This document shows positions 20,937 to 30,287 of a DNA stretch of 64,000 nt, in pieces; positions within the stretch are counted from its first letter, which is position 1, and the number at the start of each line of letters is the position of its first letter. The notes under the pieces were generated by a model. The model saw only the letters and a program-made list of their open reading frames with translations, did no database searches and was not told the DNA's origin. Origin of the DNA: Mycolicibacterium sp. BiH015 (GTDB lineage Bacteria > Actinomycetota > Actinomycetes > Mycobacteriales > Mycobacteriaceae); assembly GCF_027706845.1 (NCBI RefSeq), contig NZ_JAQGCZ010000004.1, positions 613,590 through 677,589 of the forward strand, read 5' to 3'. A program made the position numbers and the translations under genes.

Positions 20937-21878
20937 CCGCAGCGGCGACGTACTGGCGTGCAGCAGGCCCGCGGTCAGCAGCCGATATCGGCGGGTGACC
21001 TTGCGCCATTGCAGCTCGTAATCGCCTGGACGGTCGGCGATCACGCTGTCGACGAGCAGCCGTGACGCCGCGAACGACAGGCCGAGCCCCTCGCCGGTGA
21101 GCGCGTCGACGTAGCCGGCCGCATCCCCGACCAGCATGACCCGGCCCGCGACGCGGCTGCGGACCCGCTGACGCAGCGGGCCTGCCGCGCGATCCGGTTC
21201 GTGGGCAAGCCCGTCGATGCGTTCGCGCACTGCCGGGAACGCCGCCAGGTGCTGTTCGAAACGCCCCTGCCGCGACGTCAGCATCGCGATGCCGACACAG
21301 TCGTCGGCGACCGGGGTGATGTATGCCTCGGCGTGTTCGGACCAGTAGACCTCCACGAATTCGCTCCACGGGGCGACAGCGATATGGCGTTTGATACCCC
21401 AGCGTTTCGTCCTGCCGGAGGACAACTCAAGGCCCAGCGCCGCCCGGATGGGGGAGTGCAGCCCGTCGGCCGCCGCAAGATAACGGGCCTGAATCCCGTT
21501 CACCGTGACCGAATCCGCGTCCTGGGTGAGCGGACCGACCTTGTCGTGCACCAGTTTCACGCCGGCGCGTTCCGCCTCCGTTTGTAATGCGGCGTGCAAC
21601 GTCTTACGCCGCACCCCGAGACCGGCGCCCTCGTTGAAATTCGCCGTGACGGCATGCTTCTCGTCGAAGTACGAGATGCCTTTGAACGGTTTTCCCGCGG
21701 GCGCAGCACTGAGGAGGGCGAGCTCGCGGACCGCGTGCGGCATCAGGCCCTCGCCGCAGGCCTTGTCGATCGGTCCGGCACGCTTTTCGATCACGACAGT
21801 GTCCAGGCCGGCCCGCGCGGCGTGGATGGCGGTGGCCAGGCCCGCGGGCCCGCCCCCGGCAACCACCAGGTCGATCAT
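20865..21878 (-). CDS. FAD-dependent monooxygenase, SrsC/geranylgeranyl-reductase-like
   Basis: A 337-residue flavoprotein of the PHBH/geranylgeranyl reductase fold. The FAD motif is GGGPAGLATAIHAARAG at residues 8-24, CGEGLMPHA follows, and the second FAD motif is VGDAAGYVDALTGEGLGLSF. It is the last gene of the MMPL-PKS-methyltransferase operon, 19 bp after the methyltransferase. In Streptomyces srsABC the equivalent flavoprotein hydroxylates an alkylresorcinol to give a quinone-forming product; the same role is inferred here. Its C-terminal coding end overlaps the GGDEF gene tail on the other strand by 72 bp. Confidence 0.88.
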   Translation of the reverse strand: MIDLVVAGGGPAGLATAIHAARAGLDTVVIEKRAGPIDKACGEGLMPHAVRELALLSAAPAGKPFKGISYFDEKHAVTANFNEGAGLGVRRKTLHAALQTEAERAGVKLVHDKVGPLTQDADSVTVNGIQARYLAAADGLHSPIRAALGLELSSGRTKRWGIKRHIAVAPWSEFVEVYWSEHAEAYITPVADDCVGIAMLTSRQGRFEQHLAAFPAVRERIDGLAHEPDRAAGPLRQRVRSRVAGRVMLVGDAAGYVDALTGEGLGLSFAASRLLVDSVIADRPGDYELQWRKVTRRYRLLTAGLLHASTSPLRSLIVPAAGSLPGVFRGVVNLLAD

Positions 21879-21897
21879 CGCGCGACCACCACGCCAC

Positions 21898-22413
21898 TCA
21901 TGTTCGAGAGGCCGTCAGCGATTGAAGCGCCTTGTTCTCCACCGAGATTCGCACCCACAGCAGCAGCGCGTTGAGCACGGTGAACACCAGCGCGGTGATC
22001 CATGCGGTGTGCACCAGCGGCAGTGCGATGCCCTCGACGACGACCGCGACGTAGTTGGGATGAGACATGAACCGGTACGGCCCGCCGGTGACGCGCCCGG
22101 CGTTGGGCACCACCACGACCCTGGTGTTCCACTGGTGCCCCAGCGTGGTGATGCACCACCAGCGCAGCACCTGCGCGGCCACCGCGACGACGAACATCGA
22201 CCAGCCCAACAGAGGGATGAACTCCCGGTGGGAGGCCTCGTAGAGGCAGCCCACCAGCAGGCCGGTGTGCAGCACCACCATGACCGGATAGTGCGACAAG
22301 CCGAACTCCACGCCACCGCGCGCCTTGCTCCACTTCAGGTTGCGCTGCGAGACAACCAGTTCGGCGACTCGCTCGACCGCGACAGCAGCGATCAGAAGGC
22401 TGTAGGCGAGCAT
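21898..22413 (-). CDS. Isoprenylcysteine-carboxyl-methyltransferase-like enzyme (SrsB type)
   Basis: A 171-residue membrane methyltransferase of the ICMT family with four to five hydrophobic helices. The SAM-binding motif GPYRFMSHPNYVAVVVEG (about residues 105-122) and the C-terminal RISVENKAL glutamate motif are clear. Bacteria do not prenylate cysteine; in type III PKS loci this family O-methylates alkylresorcinol or phenolic lipids. Start ATG 22413, only 1 bp after the PKS stop, so translation is coupled. Confidence 0.87.
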   Translation of the reverse strand: MLAYSLLIAAVAVERVAELVVSQRNLKWSKARGGVEFGLSHYPVMVVLHTGLLVGCLYEASHREFIPLLGWSMFVVAVAAQVLRWWCITTLGHQWNTRVVVVPNAGRVTGGPYRFMSHPNYVAVVVEGIALPLVHTAWITALVFTVLNALLLWVRISVENKALQSLTASRT

Positions 22414-22414
22414 C

Positions 22415-23491
22415 TTACTGCCAGCGCAGCAGGACGAGTTCGGAGCAGAAGCCGGGCCCCATCGCCATCAGCAGGCCGGGCTCGCCGGCCGTCGGCCGCT
22501 TGGCGATCGTGTCGCGGAAGATGTGCAGCACCGACGACGACGACATGTTGCCGACCTCGGCCAACGAGCGCCAGGACAGCTCGAGCGCGTCATCGCCGAG
22601 GTCGAGAGCCGCCGCGATGGCCTCCAGGACTTTCGGTCCGCCGGGATGGGAGACCCACGTCGAAATGTCGCCGACGGCGAGGGAGTGCTCGCCGAGGAAG
22701 CCGGTCATGTCGTCGGGCAGATACCGCATGATCAGCTCGGGCAGCTCCGGGGACAGGACGAGCTGGAATCCGTTGCGGTTCACCGTCCAGCCCATGATGT
22801 CGAGCGAGTCGGGGTACATCCGGCTGCGGGTGTCGAGCACCGCCGGTCCGGCCGCGTCGATCGCGCCGGCGCGATGGGCACCCGCGGCGATGACCGCAGC
22901 CGCGCCGTCGCCGAACAACGCGCTGCCCACCAGGCTGCCGATGGTCGGCGTGAGTGCGGGGCGGGTGAGTGAGCAGAGCTCGACCGACACCAGGGCGGCG
23001 ATGTGGTCGGGCGCGCCTTTGAGATAGTCGTGCATCCTGGCGATGCCTGCCGCGCCTGCGACGCAACCGAGCCCGAACAGCGGCACCCGGCGCACATCGG
23101 GCCGCAGTCCCAGTCGCGCGGCGATGCGCGCGTCCAGCGACGGGACGGCGATACCGGTAACCGTCGTCGACATGATCATGTCGAGATCGCTTGCTTTGAG
23201 TCCAGATTCGTCGAGGGCGGCCAGGAGCGCCTCGCAGGCCAGGTCGACCGCATGCTCGATGTAGAGGTCGTTGGCGTCGCCGAAGTCGAGCAGCTCGGTG
23301 TAACGCTCCAGTGGCAGGACCAGATGTCGTGCGTTGACCTTGGCGTTCTTGTGCAAGCCGCGCAGCAGATCTTCGACGCCTTGAAAGGCCGGGACCGCCA
23401 GGAACGCCTCGGTGACTTCGTCTTGGGTGTATCGGTGCGGCGGAAGTGCGCCCTGCACCCCCGCGATGACGCTGATCGGTTTCTCGCTCAT
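22415..23491 (-). CDS. Type III polyketide synthase (chalcone/stilbene synthase family)
   Basis: A 358-residue type III PKS. The catalytic triad is complete: Cys143 ([11 protein letters not shown]), His281 ([13 protein letters not shown]) and Asn314 ([13 protein letters not shown]). Such enzymes extend acyl-CoA or acyl-ACP starters with malonyl units and cyclise to alkylresorcinols or pyrones. The start overlaps the MMPL stop by ATGA, and the ICMT-like methyltransferase and FAD monooxygenase follow, the same enzyme set as Streptomyces srsABC. Mycobacterial homologues have been linked to long-chain pyrones and alkyl quinones. Starter and product here are inferred. Confidence 0.93.
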   Translation of the reverse strand: MSEKPISVIAGVQGALPPHRYTQDEVTEAFLAVPAFQGVEDLLRGLHKNAKVNARHLVLPLERYTELLDFGDANDLYIEHAVDLACEALLAALDESGLKASDLDMIMSTTVTGIAVPSLDARIAARLGLRPDVRRVPLFGLGCVAGAAGIARMHDYLKGAPDHIAALVSVELCSLTRPALTPTIGSLVGSALFGDGAAAVIAAGAHRAGAIDAAGPAVLDTRSRMYPDSLDIMGWTVNRNGFQLVLSPELPELIMRYLPDDMTGFLGEHSLAVGDISTWVSHPGGPKVLEAIAAALDLGDDALELSWRSLAEVGNMSSSSVLHIFRDTIAKRPTAGEPGLLMAMGPGFCSELVLLRWQ

Positions 23492-25746
23492 GTGCTGACC
23501 TGTTCCGCCTCTGTGCTGTCGGGTTTCGCCGCCGGTTCTTCACTGAAGCCGAGGCGTTCGTGTATGCGTTTGAGAAAGGCTGGGGCCCACCAGTTCACGC
23601 TGCCCATCAGATGCATGAACGCCGGAACGAGAACCATCCGGACCAGGGTGGCGTCGACGAGGACGGCCAATGTGAGGCCGAGCCCGAACATCCGCATGAA
23701 CGACACGTTCGCGGCGATCAGGGCTGCGAAGGAGATCGACATGATCAGGGCGGCGGCGGTGATGATGCGGCCGGTGTGGGCGATGCCGAGGGCCACCGCT
23801 TCGTCATTCTGGTGCCCGCTGAGTACGAATTCGCGGATCCGCGCGACGAGGAACACCTCGTAGTCCATCGACAGACCGAACGCGATGCAGAACAGCAGCA
23901 CCGGCATGTTCGCGACGAGCGTGCCCGTCGAGGTGGTGCCGAGGCCGGCCAGATGCCCGTCCTGGAAGATCCACACCAGGGCACCGAACGCAGCCGTCAG
24001 TGAAAGCATGTTCAACACAAAGGCTTTCAGCGGCACGACGACGCTGCCGGTCAGCAGGAACAGCAGGGCGAACATGATCACGGCGATGAGGCCGAGCACC
24101 AGCGGCAACCTGTTCGTGATCGCATCCACGCTGTCACGGTTGATCTGCGCCGTTCCGGTCATCTGGACGTCACGCCCGCCCGGCCCCTCGACGGCGTGTA
24201 ACCGGTCCAGCTGGGTCTCGGACGCATCGGAGAACAGTGGCGCGGAACTGGTCACGGTGAGGAACGTGCTGCCGTCCTTCTCGCCGGTGGGCGCCGACGG
24301 CGGACCCGCCTTGGCGCCGTCGACGAACGTGCCCGTCGGAGCGGACACCGCCGGGACGTCGGGCACGCGCGACAGTTCCATCGCGTAGGTGGTCAGGTCA
24401 CCCGGGCTCAATCCTTGGCTGTCCGGGATGACGATCGTGACGTTGGTATCGGTGTTGTCCGCGAACTCCGTACGCAACTGGTCGCCGACCTGGTGGGCCG
24501 ACGCGGACTGCGGCAGCACGCGGTCATCGGGGAAGCCCCACTTGACGCCCAGGAAGGGCACGCCCAGCACGAGCAGCAGGGCCACAACCACCACGCCCAG
24601 CGGCAGGGCCCGGCGCATCACCGACGTCGCGCAGCGATACCAGAAGCGCTGCTCCACCGGCACCGGCTGGGGTTCGGGCCTGCGCAGGATGCGGCGTGCC
24701 AGCTTGCGGACGTCGAGCGAATCGAGGCGGTCCCCGAGCAGCACCAGGGCCGCGGGGGTCACGACGACGGCGGCAGCCGCGGCGAACGCGACTGTCGCGA
24801 CCCCGGCATAGGCGAACGACTTGAGGAAGTGCATCGGGAACAGCACCATCGCCGACATCGACAGCGCCACCGTGGTCGCCGAGAAGATCACCGTGCGCCC
24901 AGCCGTCGTCATCGTGCGCTTGATCGCCTCCGGACGGTCCGCGCCGGCGGCGAGTTCGTCGCGGTACCGCGACAGGATCAGCAGCGTGTAGTCGATGGCC
25001 AGAGCCAGACCCATCGCGGTGGCCAAGTTCAGAGCGAAGATCGACACGTCGGTGGCGAACGTGACCAGCCGCAGCACCGCCAGTGCCCCGATGATCGCCA
25101 TGCCGCCGATGGCCACCGGCAGCGCGGCGGCCAGAAGCCCGCCGAACACCCACACCAGCACCAGGAAGCTCAGCGGGATCGCCAGGGACTCCATGACGAG
25201 AAGGTCGCGCTGGGACTGGTCGGTGATCTGGACGTTGACCATGGCCGTGCCGCCGGTTCGGACGGTGATCCCGGCGTCGTCCTTGTCGCCGGTGCGGGTC
25301 ACCTGTTCGGAGATCTCTTTGGCCCACGTCTGCTGTTGCGCCTCCGTGCCCTTGATCCCCGCGACGATCAGGCCTGCCGTGCGATCGCGGCTGACGAGGT
25401 CGGCCGCTGCCGCTGGCGGTGTGGTCCACGGCGAGGACACGCCCGCGACGTGCGGATTGTCGTTGAGATCGGCGACGATTCCGGTCCCGACATCGCGCAC
25501 CTTCTGCGCGTCGATGCCGTCGGGCGACGACACGACGATGAGCATCTGGACATTGCCCTGGTCGAACTTGTCGGTCAGCAGCGCCGCGGCGTGGGCGGAT
25601 TCAGAGCCCGGATCGGAGAAGCCGCTCGGCGACAGACTCTTGGCCACGGGCACCCCGAACGCCCCCAGGGCGACCGTCAGGAGCGCCGCGGCGACGAGGA
25701 TGCGACGCGGGGCGGCGAGTGCCAGCAGGGCGATTCGATGAAGCAG
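23488..25746 (-). CDS. mmpL: MMPL-family RND lipid transporter, CTG start
   Basis: A 752-residue MMPL/RND transporter with two halves, each with one helix, an extracellular domain and a five- to six-helix block; [13 protein letters not shown] and [13 protein letters not shown] are the family charged motifs. The first helix ([20 protein letters not shown]) lies upstream of the first GTG (25653), in open frame without ATG, GTG or TTG. CTG 25746 is preceded by GGAG with 6-nt spacing and gives [17 protein letters not shown], the usual family N-terminus. It is first in the operon with a type III PKS, methyltransferase and monooxygenase, so it probably exports their lipid product. Confidence 0.88.
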   Translation of the reverse strand: MLHRIALLALAAPRRILVAAALLTVALGAFGVPVAKSLSPSGFSDPGSESAHAAALLTDKFDQGNVQMLIVVSSPDGIDAQKVRDVGTGIVADLNDNPHVAGVSSPWTTPPAAAADLVSRDRTAGLIVAGIKGTEAQQQTWAKEISEQVTRTGDKDDAGITVRTGGTAMVNVQITDQSQRDLLVMESLAIPLSFLVLVWVFGGLLAAALPVAIGGMAIIGALAVLRLVTFATDVSIFALNLATAMGLALAIDYTLLILSRYRDELAAGADRPEAIKRTMTTAGRTVIFSATTVALSMSAMVLFPMHFLKSFAYAGVATVAFAAAAAVVVTPAALVLLGDRLDSLDVRKLARRILRRPEPQPVPVEQRFWYRCATSVMRRALPLGVVVVALLLVLGVPFLGVKWGFPDDRVLPQSASAHQVGDQLRTEFADNTDTNVTIVIPDSQGLSPGDLTTYAMELSRVPDVPAVSAPTGTFVDGAKAGPPSAPTGEKDGSTFLTVTSSAPLFSDASETQLDRLHAVEGPGGRDVQMTGTAQINRDSVDAITNRLPLVLGLIAVIMFALLFLLTGSVVVPLKAFVLNMLSLTAAFGALVWIFQDGHLAGLGTTSTGTLVANMPVLLFCIAFGLSMDYEVFLVARIREFVLSGHQNDEAVALGIAHTGRIITAAALIMSISFAALIAANVSFMRMFGLGLTLAVLVDATLVRMVLVPAFMHLMGSVNWWAPAFLKRIHERLGFSEEPAAKPDSTEAEQVST

Positions 25747-25847
25747 CTGAGTCTCCAGTCCAAGAGGAAAGCGCCTTAATTTACGACACGGAATACCTCC
25801 TGCGGGGGTTCACCTTCGGACATATTCGGACTGGGGTCCGCCCGGTG

Positions 25848-26582
25848 TCAACGAATCTCGAAGTGTTGGAAGTCCAGCGGTGACCTCCAATGGCCGCCCC
25901 AGCGCCAGCCGCGGTCGGTGAACGCTCGAACGGGGGCATCCCCGTCGTGCAGCATCCCCGGCTCGGTGCGGGTGCGATCGACCCATGGCCCGGCGTTGGC
26001 GGGTTCATACCTGCCGTTGCTGGGGATGTACGGGTTGAGCTTGGGGTTGATGTCGACCGCCCGGCCGTAGGCGTGCAGCGACCAGCTGCCGCTCCCCGGG
26101 ATGTCGCGGCAGTTGAACGCGGAGGTGTTGTTGTCGCGCATCGAGAGCTCGTCGTCGGCGCCGGGGTAGTTTTCGACCGTCTCCATCTTCTCTATTGGGT
26201 ATCGCAGCTGATAGAGCTGCTCGAACACCTCGACGACCTCTTCGGTGAGGTCCCGGTGGACCACCAGGGAGCCGCGGTGTGTCTGCCCGTCGAAGCCCCA
26301 GAAGTCCAGGTCGACGCGCATGAGTTCGTCGGGTCCTGCGGGACAGCCGGGACGCCATGACGCTCCCAGGTCGGCCGCGGTGACAGGTGTGATCGCCGCA
26401 GGCTGCGGTTGCGGGCTCGGGGTGACGGTGCTGAAAGTCTCCGCGGGCAGTTCCTGCGTCGTCGGTGACGGCGACGACGGATCAGGAGGCGGCGGGGCCG
26501 GACTGGACGCCGGCGCGCACTGCACCAGCGCCGCCGTGACGACCGCCAGCGCGGCCGGCCCCGCAACTCTCATCGGCCCCAA
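25848..26582 (-). CDS. M15-family D-Ala-D-Ala carboxypeptidase-like lipoprotein
   Basis: A 244-residue predicted lipoprotein. The lipobox is LVQC (Cys22 from the first start), then a proline/serine-rich linker to about residue 65. The C-terminal domain is a zinc peptidase M15 (VanY/extensin-like) with SLHAYGRAVDIN (His and Asp ligands) and DFQHFEI (distal His). It likely trims peptidoglycan stem peptides outside the membrane. Start is at 26582, or at ATG three codons in. A short hairpin (25827-25840) follows the stop and may end transcription before the MMPL operon. Divergent from a small membrane protein. Confidence 0.85.
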   Translation of the reverse strand: MGPMRVAGPAALAVVTAALVQCAPASSPAPPPPDPSSPSPTTQELPAETFSTVTPSPQPQPAAITPVTAADLGASWRPGCPAGPDELMRVDLDFWGFDGQTHRGSLVVHRDLTEEVVEVFEQLYQLRYPIEKMETVENYPGADDELSMRDNNTSAFNCRDIPGSGSWSLHAYGRAVDINPKLNPYIPSNGRYEPANAGPWVDRTRTEPGMLHDGDAPVRAFTDRGWRWGGHWRSPLDFQHFEIR

Positions 26583-26601
26583 CGTACCCGCCCGAATTCG
26601 C

Positions 26602-26618
26602 GATTAGGCGCGCTAATC
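26602..26618. promoter_or_regulatory. Inverted repeat between divergent genes
   Basis: Perfect repeat gattag-gcgcg-ctaatc, followed by a further ctaa/ttag pair to 26629. It lies between the M15 lipoprotein gene and the small membrane protein gene. It could be an operator, for example of the nearby TetR at 26973-27539; unproven. Confidence 0.45.
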
Positions 26619-26733
26619 ACTTCTGTTAGTGAGGCTTTCGAAATTGATGGATAGATCACAACATGTCTGTCATCGATGTGATGTGCGCCATTGTCGCGTT
26701 ATATTGTGTCCGTCATCACAGAGAGGACGTGCA

Positions 26734-26955
26734 ATGGTCGGAATCGGTGACAGCGCGATGGTCTCAAAGGCTGTCGACGCGCCCCGGACGGCGCATGCGT
26801 CCAGCCACGTGAATTGGGCGCTCGCCTTCCTCATGCTGACGATCCTGATCGCCGCTGTCGCGGGAGTCACGGTCGCACTTTTCAGCGGAATGCCGACGCT
26901 CGCGTTGGTGATTGCGCTGATCACCGGCGCTATCTTTGCCGGCGTCGCCTGCTGA
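26734..26955 (+). CDS. Small two-helix membrane protein, unknown function
   Basis: A 73-residue protein with two hydrophobic segments (ALAFLMLTILIAAVAGVTVA and LALVIALITGAIFAGVAC) after a 25-residue hydrophilic N-terminus. ATG 26734 is preferred because GAGAGG lies 7 bases upstream; the frame is open back to 26629 without membrane-protein character. An AT-rich stretch (gttatattg near 26698) could be a -10 region. Convergent with the TetR gene 17 bp away. No homologue family recognised. Confidence 0.6.
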   Translation: MVGIGDSAMVSKAVDAPRTAHASSHVNWALAFLMLTILIAAVAGVTVALFSGMPTLALVIALITGAIFAGVAC

Positions 26956-26972
26956 CAAAGCCAACCGGGCGC

Positions 26973-27539
26973 TCAGGGGCGGATCAGGAAATCCACTAGC
27001 TCCTCGCGCTGTGCGAGTGGGATCCTCGGTGACTTCGCGTTCGACAGGTGCAGAGCGCCGATGCCGATGGCGAAGAGCCATTGCGACCGCTGTTCGGCGA
27101 CCGCCTCGCTCAGTCCGAGGTCGAGGAAAGCCTGCCGAACCGCGGCCCGGGCGCGACGGTCGGCGGCTTTGACGCTGCGGGCGGCGGCACGATCGGATCG
27201 AGCCCACTCCCGCATTGCACGCTCAAGCATCCACTGGCGAGGGCTGATCAGAAATGCCGTCATCTTGATCAGCCGGTCTCGGGGCGCCAGCATCTCCAGT
27301 TCGGCGAATCGGCGGTGGTCATCGTCACGCCACTGCGCCCACGCCGACACGAGTGCTGCCTTGTACGCCGCCATGTCGGCAAAGTGCCAGTAGAAGCTGC
27401 CCTTCGTAATCCCGAGGCGTGCCGACAAGGTGTCGATCTTTAGTGCAGTGAAGCCGTCCTCCGCTAGGAGTGCGAATCCAGCCTGCAGCCACTCGTCGGG
27501 GGTGCTGCGCCCCGCGCCGCGGCGCTCGGGTCTTGCCAC
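26973..27539 (-). CDS. TetR-family regulator, possibly of the mce operon
   Basis: A 188-residue TetR regulator. HTH residues about 14-60, with ALKIDTLSARLGITKGSFYWHFADMAAYKAAL. It lies 73 bp downstream of mceF on the same strand, so it may be the seventh gene of the mce transcript, and it is also close to the M15 and small-membrane genes. mce operons are often controlled by TetR- or GntR-type regulators, so it is the natural candidate for the palindrome upstream of mceA; this is inference. Confidence 0.88.
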   Translation of the reverse strand: MARPERRGAGRSTPDEWLQAGFALLAEDGFTALKIDTLSARLGITKGSFYWHFADMAAYKAALVSAWAQWRDDDHRRFAELEMLAPRDRLIKMTAFLISPRQWMLERAMREWARSDRAAARSVKAADRRARAAVRQAFLDLGLSEAVAEQRSQWLFAIGIGALHLSNAKSPRIPLAQREELVDFLIRP

Positions 27540-27612
27540 TGCGTCAGCTTAAGGGCCGGCGACGATGTCGACGTTTCGTCCACGCAGCGCCGACGTCGAG
27601 CCTGCTTCGCAG

Positions 27613-29160
27613 TCATCCGGCCGGGGCGAGCATGCTCTTCCACTCCTGACCTGTGGGCACGGGCGAAGACACCGTGAATACCGTGCCGTCACTGGCCACC
27701 ACCTGACCGCGGGACACGTCGTAGATCGCCGAGGGAATGTCGGCGGGCGTATAGGTGCACTGCACTGGCTGCTGGCCGCTGCACTGCGTCGTGCCGGAAC
27801 GGGGCCGCGTCAGCGGATCGCTCACCGGGCCCGGTGACGGAGACAGGGCATCGGCCGGCGCAGGATTGCGACCGTTGTTGACACTGGGCGCGGGGATGAC
27901 CATTCCCGGTGTGACGGGCTGATCGCATCGTGCCCCGGGGGCGGGACACGCGAGGATCTGGTTCGGATCGCCGTACCAGGGATTGGTTCCCGTCGGCACA
28001 TAGGGTTCGTCGCTGCGGCATTCTTCGGGATTGGCGGCACGCTTGCCTGGCACGTCGGCGCACGGGTAATTGCGAGCGCCGCGCACCACGTTGGCCTGAA
28101 AGTCCTTCGGAATCTTGCAGTACGCGCGCGCCGGCGGATCGATCGTCGTGGTCTCCGCAGGCGAGCGCCACTCGGAGGCAGGTAGGAAACCCGTCAGGCA
28201 CGGCGGCGGTTCGTTGATGGCCAGCCGGAAGTCGAGCGCCGCGGAGTCGGTGAACGGGGCGACGACCGTCTGGGCGATCGACGCTCCCTGAGGTAGGAAT
28301 ACGAGCCCCTGCTCGACACCGGCGTTGTATCGCTTGAGCATGTCGAACACCACCGCGGTGTTCGCAAGCACCTGGGGGAGTGCCTCTTGTACACCGCCGA
28401 AAACGGCACCCACCTCGTCAGCGGTCGGAGCCGCAGTCTGCAGGATGGCGCGCACCGACTCATCCCGCTGCGCGCTCTGCCGGGCCAGGTCGCGCACGTT
28501 GCGCGCCCACTGGTTGATCGCCGCACCGGTGGACACCTGACTCTCCAGTAGCGGACCGGAGTCGTCGATGAGTGCATCGAGGGAATCGGCGTTGGCCGCA
28601 AGATCACCGCCGAGCGCCTGTGCCGAGTCGACAAGTCGCTGCAGCGATGGGCCGACATCGCCTACAGCCGTTGATGTTTCACGTAACAGTGCGGCGAGCT
28701 TGTCTTGAGGGAGCGCATCGACGGCTTCATTGGCCGCATCGATCAACGGGCCGATCGGTTGCGGCACAGTGCTTCTGACGATCGTCTGGCCGTCGGCCAG
28801 GAACGCCTCACCCGGACCCTCGTCGACCAGATCGAGGAACTGTTCTCCGACCGCCGACACCGAGTGCACATTGGCGACCACGTCGACGGGCACCCGATAG
28901 TCATCGTCGATCGACAGCGTGGCTCGCACACTGCCACCGATCGGCTCCACCGAAGTGACTTTGCCGATTGTGGTGCCGCGATAGGTGACGTTGGCAGTCG
29001 GGTAGAGCCCACCGGAGGACTCGAGCTCGACATTGAGTGTGTACCTGCCGATCCCGGCAAGGGCCGGTAGCCGCAAATAGTAGATCGCCAGCACCCCCAC
29101 GGAGATGACGGTCAGTATCGCGAATACGACGAGCTGAACGCGGCGGCCCCTGGTGAGCAT
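27613..29160 (-). CDS. mceF: MCE family protein MceF
   Basis: A 515-residue Mce protein, sixth of the operon. One N-terminal transmembrane helix (VQLVVFAILTVISVGVLAIYYL), then the MlaD/MCE domain (about residues 35-115, with LYPTANVTYRGTTIGKV), a long helical segment to about residue 300 and a cysteine- and proline-rich C-terminus ending in TVFTVSSPVPTGQEWKSML, a motif common in Mce proteins. Mce subunits form a hexameric lipid channel across the periplasm. ATG 29160 is chosen as it begins at the membrane anchor, 2 bp after the mceE stop. Confidence 0.9.
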   Translation of the reverse strand: MLTRGRRVQLVVFAILTVISVGVLAIYYLRLPALAGIGRYTLNVELESSGGLYPTANVTYRGTTIGKVTSVEPIGGSVRATLSIDDDYRVPVDVVANVHSVSAVGEQFLDLVDEGPGEAFLADGQTIVRSTVPQPIGPLIDAANEAVDALPQDKLAALLRETSTAVGDVGPSLQRLVDSAQALGGDLAANADSLDALIDDSGPLLESQVSTGAAINQWARNVRDLARQSAQRDESVRAILQTAAPTADEVGAVFGGVQEALPQVLANTAVVFDMLKRYNAGVEQGLVFLPQGASIAQTVVAPFTDSAALDFRLAINEPPPCLTGFLPASEWRSPAETTTIDPPARAYCKIPKDFQANVVRGARNYPCADVPGKRAANPEECRSDEPYVPTGTNPWYGDPNQILACPAPGARCDQPVTPGMVIPAPSVNNGRNPAPADALSPSPGPVSDPLTRPRSGTTQCSGQQPVQCTYTPADIPSAIYDVSRGQVVASDGTVFTVSSPVPTGQEWKSMLAPAG

Positions 29161-29162
29161 CG

Positions 29163-30287
29163 CTATCGACCCCGCTCGGGAGGAAGATCGGCGGGATTCG
29201 GCGTGTAGCGGACGTCGGGAATCATCGTGGCCGGATCGCGGCCCCACGCTTGCTCCAGCGCGCGCAGCGCCCCGGAGAATCCGGTGCCGCTCAATAGCGC
29301 GTTGTCGATGGCACTGAGGGTGAAATCGATGGTCGCCGAGATGTTTACATAGTCTCCGCGCACCACCTTGGGCACATCGTCGATGTTGAACGGGGCGGTG
29401 AGAAGCACTTTGAGGGCGCCGAGCACATACGGGGCGGCGTAGCCGAGCTGGGTGAGGGGCCGCTGTAACAGGGCCAGGTTCGTCTCCAGATCGGCGCGGG
29501 AAGCCGTGACGGCATCTCCTGTGACACGCGACAGACGTCCCAGGGCGATCGTCGCGTCAGCGAACACCTCACGTTTGGCGTCGAAATGTGCAATCAACGG
29601 CGGTAGTTCGGTGAGCGCTGCGTTGACGACGTCGCTGCCCGCGGCGAGGATCGTCAGCAGATCATTGGTGGCCTCGAGGGCGCGGGTGATGCCGTCGCGC
29701 TGACCGTTGAGCTCGGTGACGAAGGTGTCGAGCTGGTTGAGGAACTCCCTGATCTGTTCGGCGCGACCGGTGAACAATTTGTCGAGTTCGGTCGAGATGG
29801 TGTCGAGATTGGAGATGCCCCCGCCGCGCAAGACGGTGGCGACGCTGGCCAGGGTTCGCTCCGTGGTCGGGAAAGCTGCTGTGCGCTCCAGCGGAATGGT
29901 GTCGCCTGTGCGAAGCGGCTGAGGGGACGGATCCGGCGGGGCCGCAAGCTCGATGTGCTGGCTGCCGAGCACGCTGGTCTGGCCGACCTTGGCCGTCGCA
30001 TTGCGGGGCAGTCTGACCCCGGCGTCCAAGTCCAGCGTCAGAAATGCCTTCCACGGCCGGAATTCGATCTTCGAGACGCGGCCAACGAACACGTCCGCGA
30101 CGCGGACACGGCTGTTGACGTTGAGCGCCAACGTATTCTCCAGCTCAACGTAGATGGTCGAGTGGTCGGGCCCGGTACCCGGACCGCCCGGCATGGGCAC
30201 GTTGGCCAGCCCGCGCCATGAGCCGCAGCCGCTGACGAGCAACAGGCAGCACAGCAGTGCGGCCGCCCTCATGATGGTGCGTCTCAC
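29163..30287 (-). CDS. mceE: MCE family lipoprotein MceE
   Basis: A 374-residue Mce lipoprotein, the LprK-type subunit found at position five in mycobacterial mce operons. GTG 30287 overlaps the mceD stop as GTGA and gives an Arg-rich signal with lipobox LVSGC (Cys21). The MCE domain follows (about 40-115, LNVNSRVRVADVFVGRVSKIEF), then long helices. ATG 30272 is an alternative start. It anchors the Mce complex to the membrane by lipid. Confidence 0.9.
   Translation of the reverse strand: MRRTIMRAAALLCCLLLVSGCGSWRGLANVPMPGGPGTGPDHSTIYVELENTLALNVNSRVRVADVFVGRVSKIEFRPWKAFLTLDLDAGVRLPRNATAKVGQTSVLGSQHIELAAPPDPSPQPLRTGDTIPLERTAAFPTTERTLASVATVLRGGGISNLDTISTELDKLFTGRAEQIREFLNQLDTFVTELNGQRDGITRALEATNDLLTILAAGSDVVNAALTELPPLIAHFDAKREVFADATIALGRLSRVTGDAVTASRADLETNLALLQRPLTQLGYAAPYVLGALKVLLTAPFNIDDVPKVVRGDYVNISATIDFTLSAIDNALLSGTGFSGALRALEQAWGRDPATMIPDVRYTPNPADLPPERGR

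Noticed and set aside
24415..25779. 454-codon plus-strand open frame opposite mmpL
   Set aside because: His/Arg/Asp low-complexity shadow; the opposite strand has clear RND helices and motifs.
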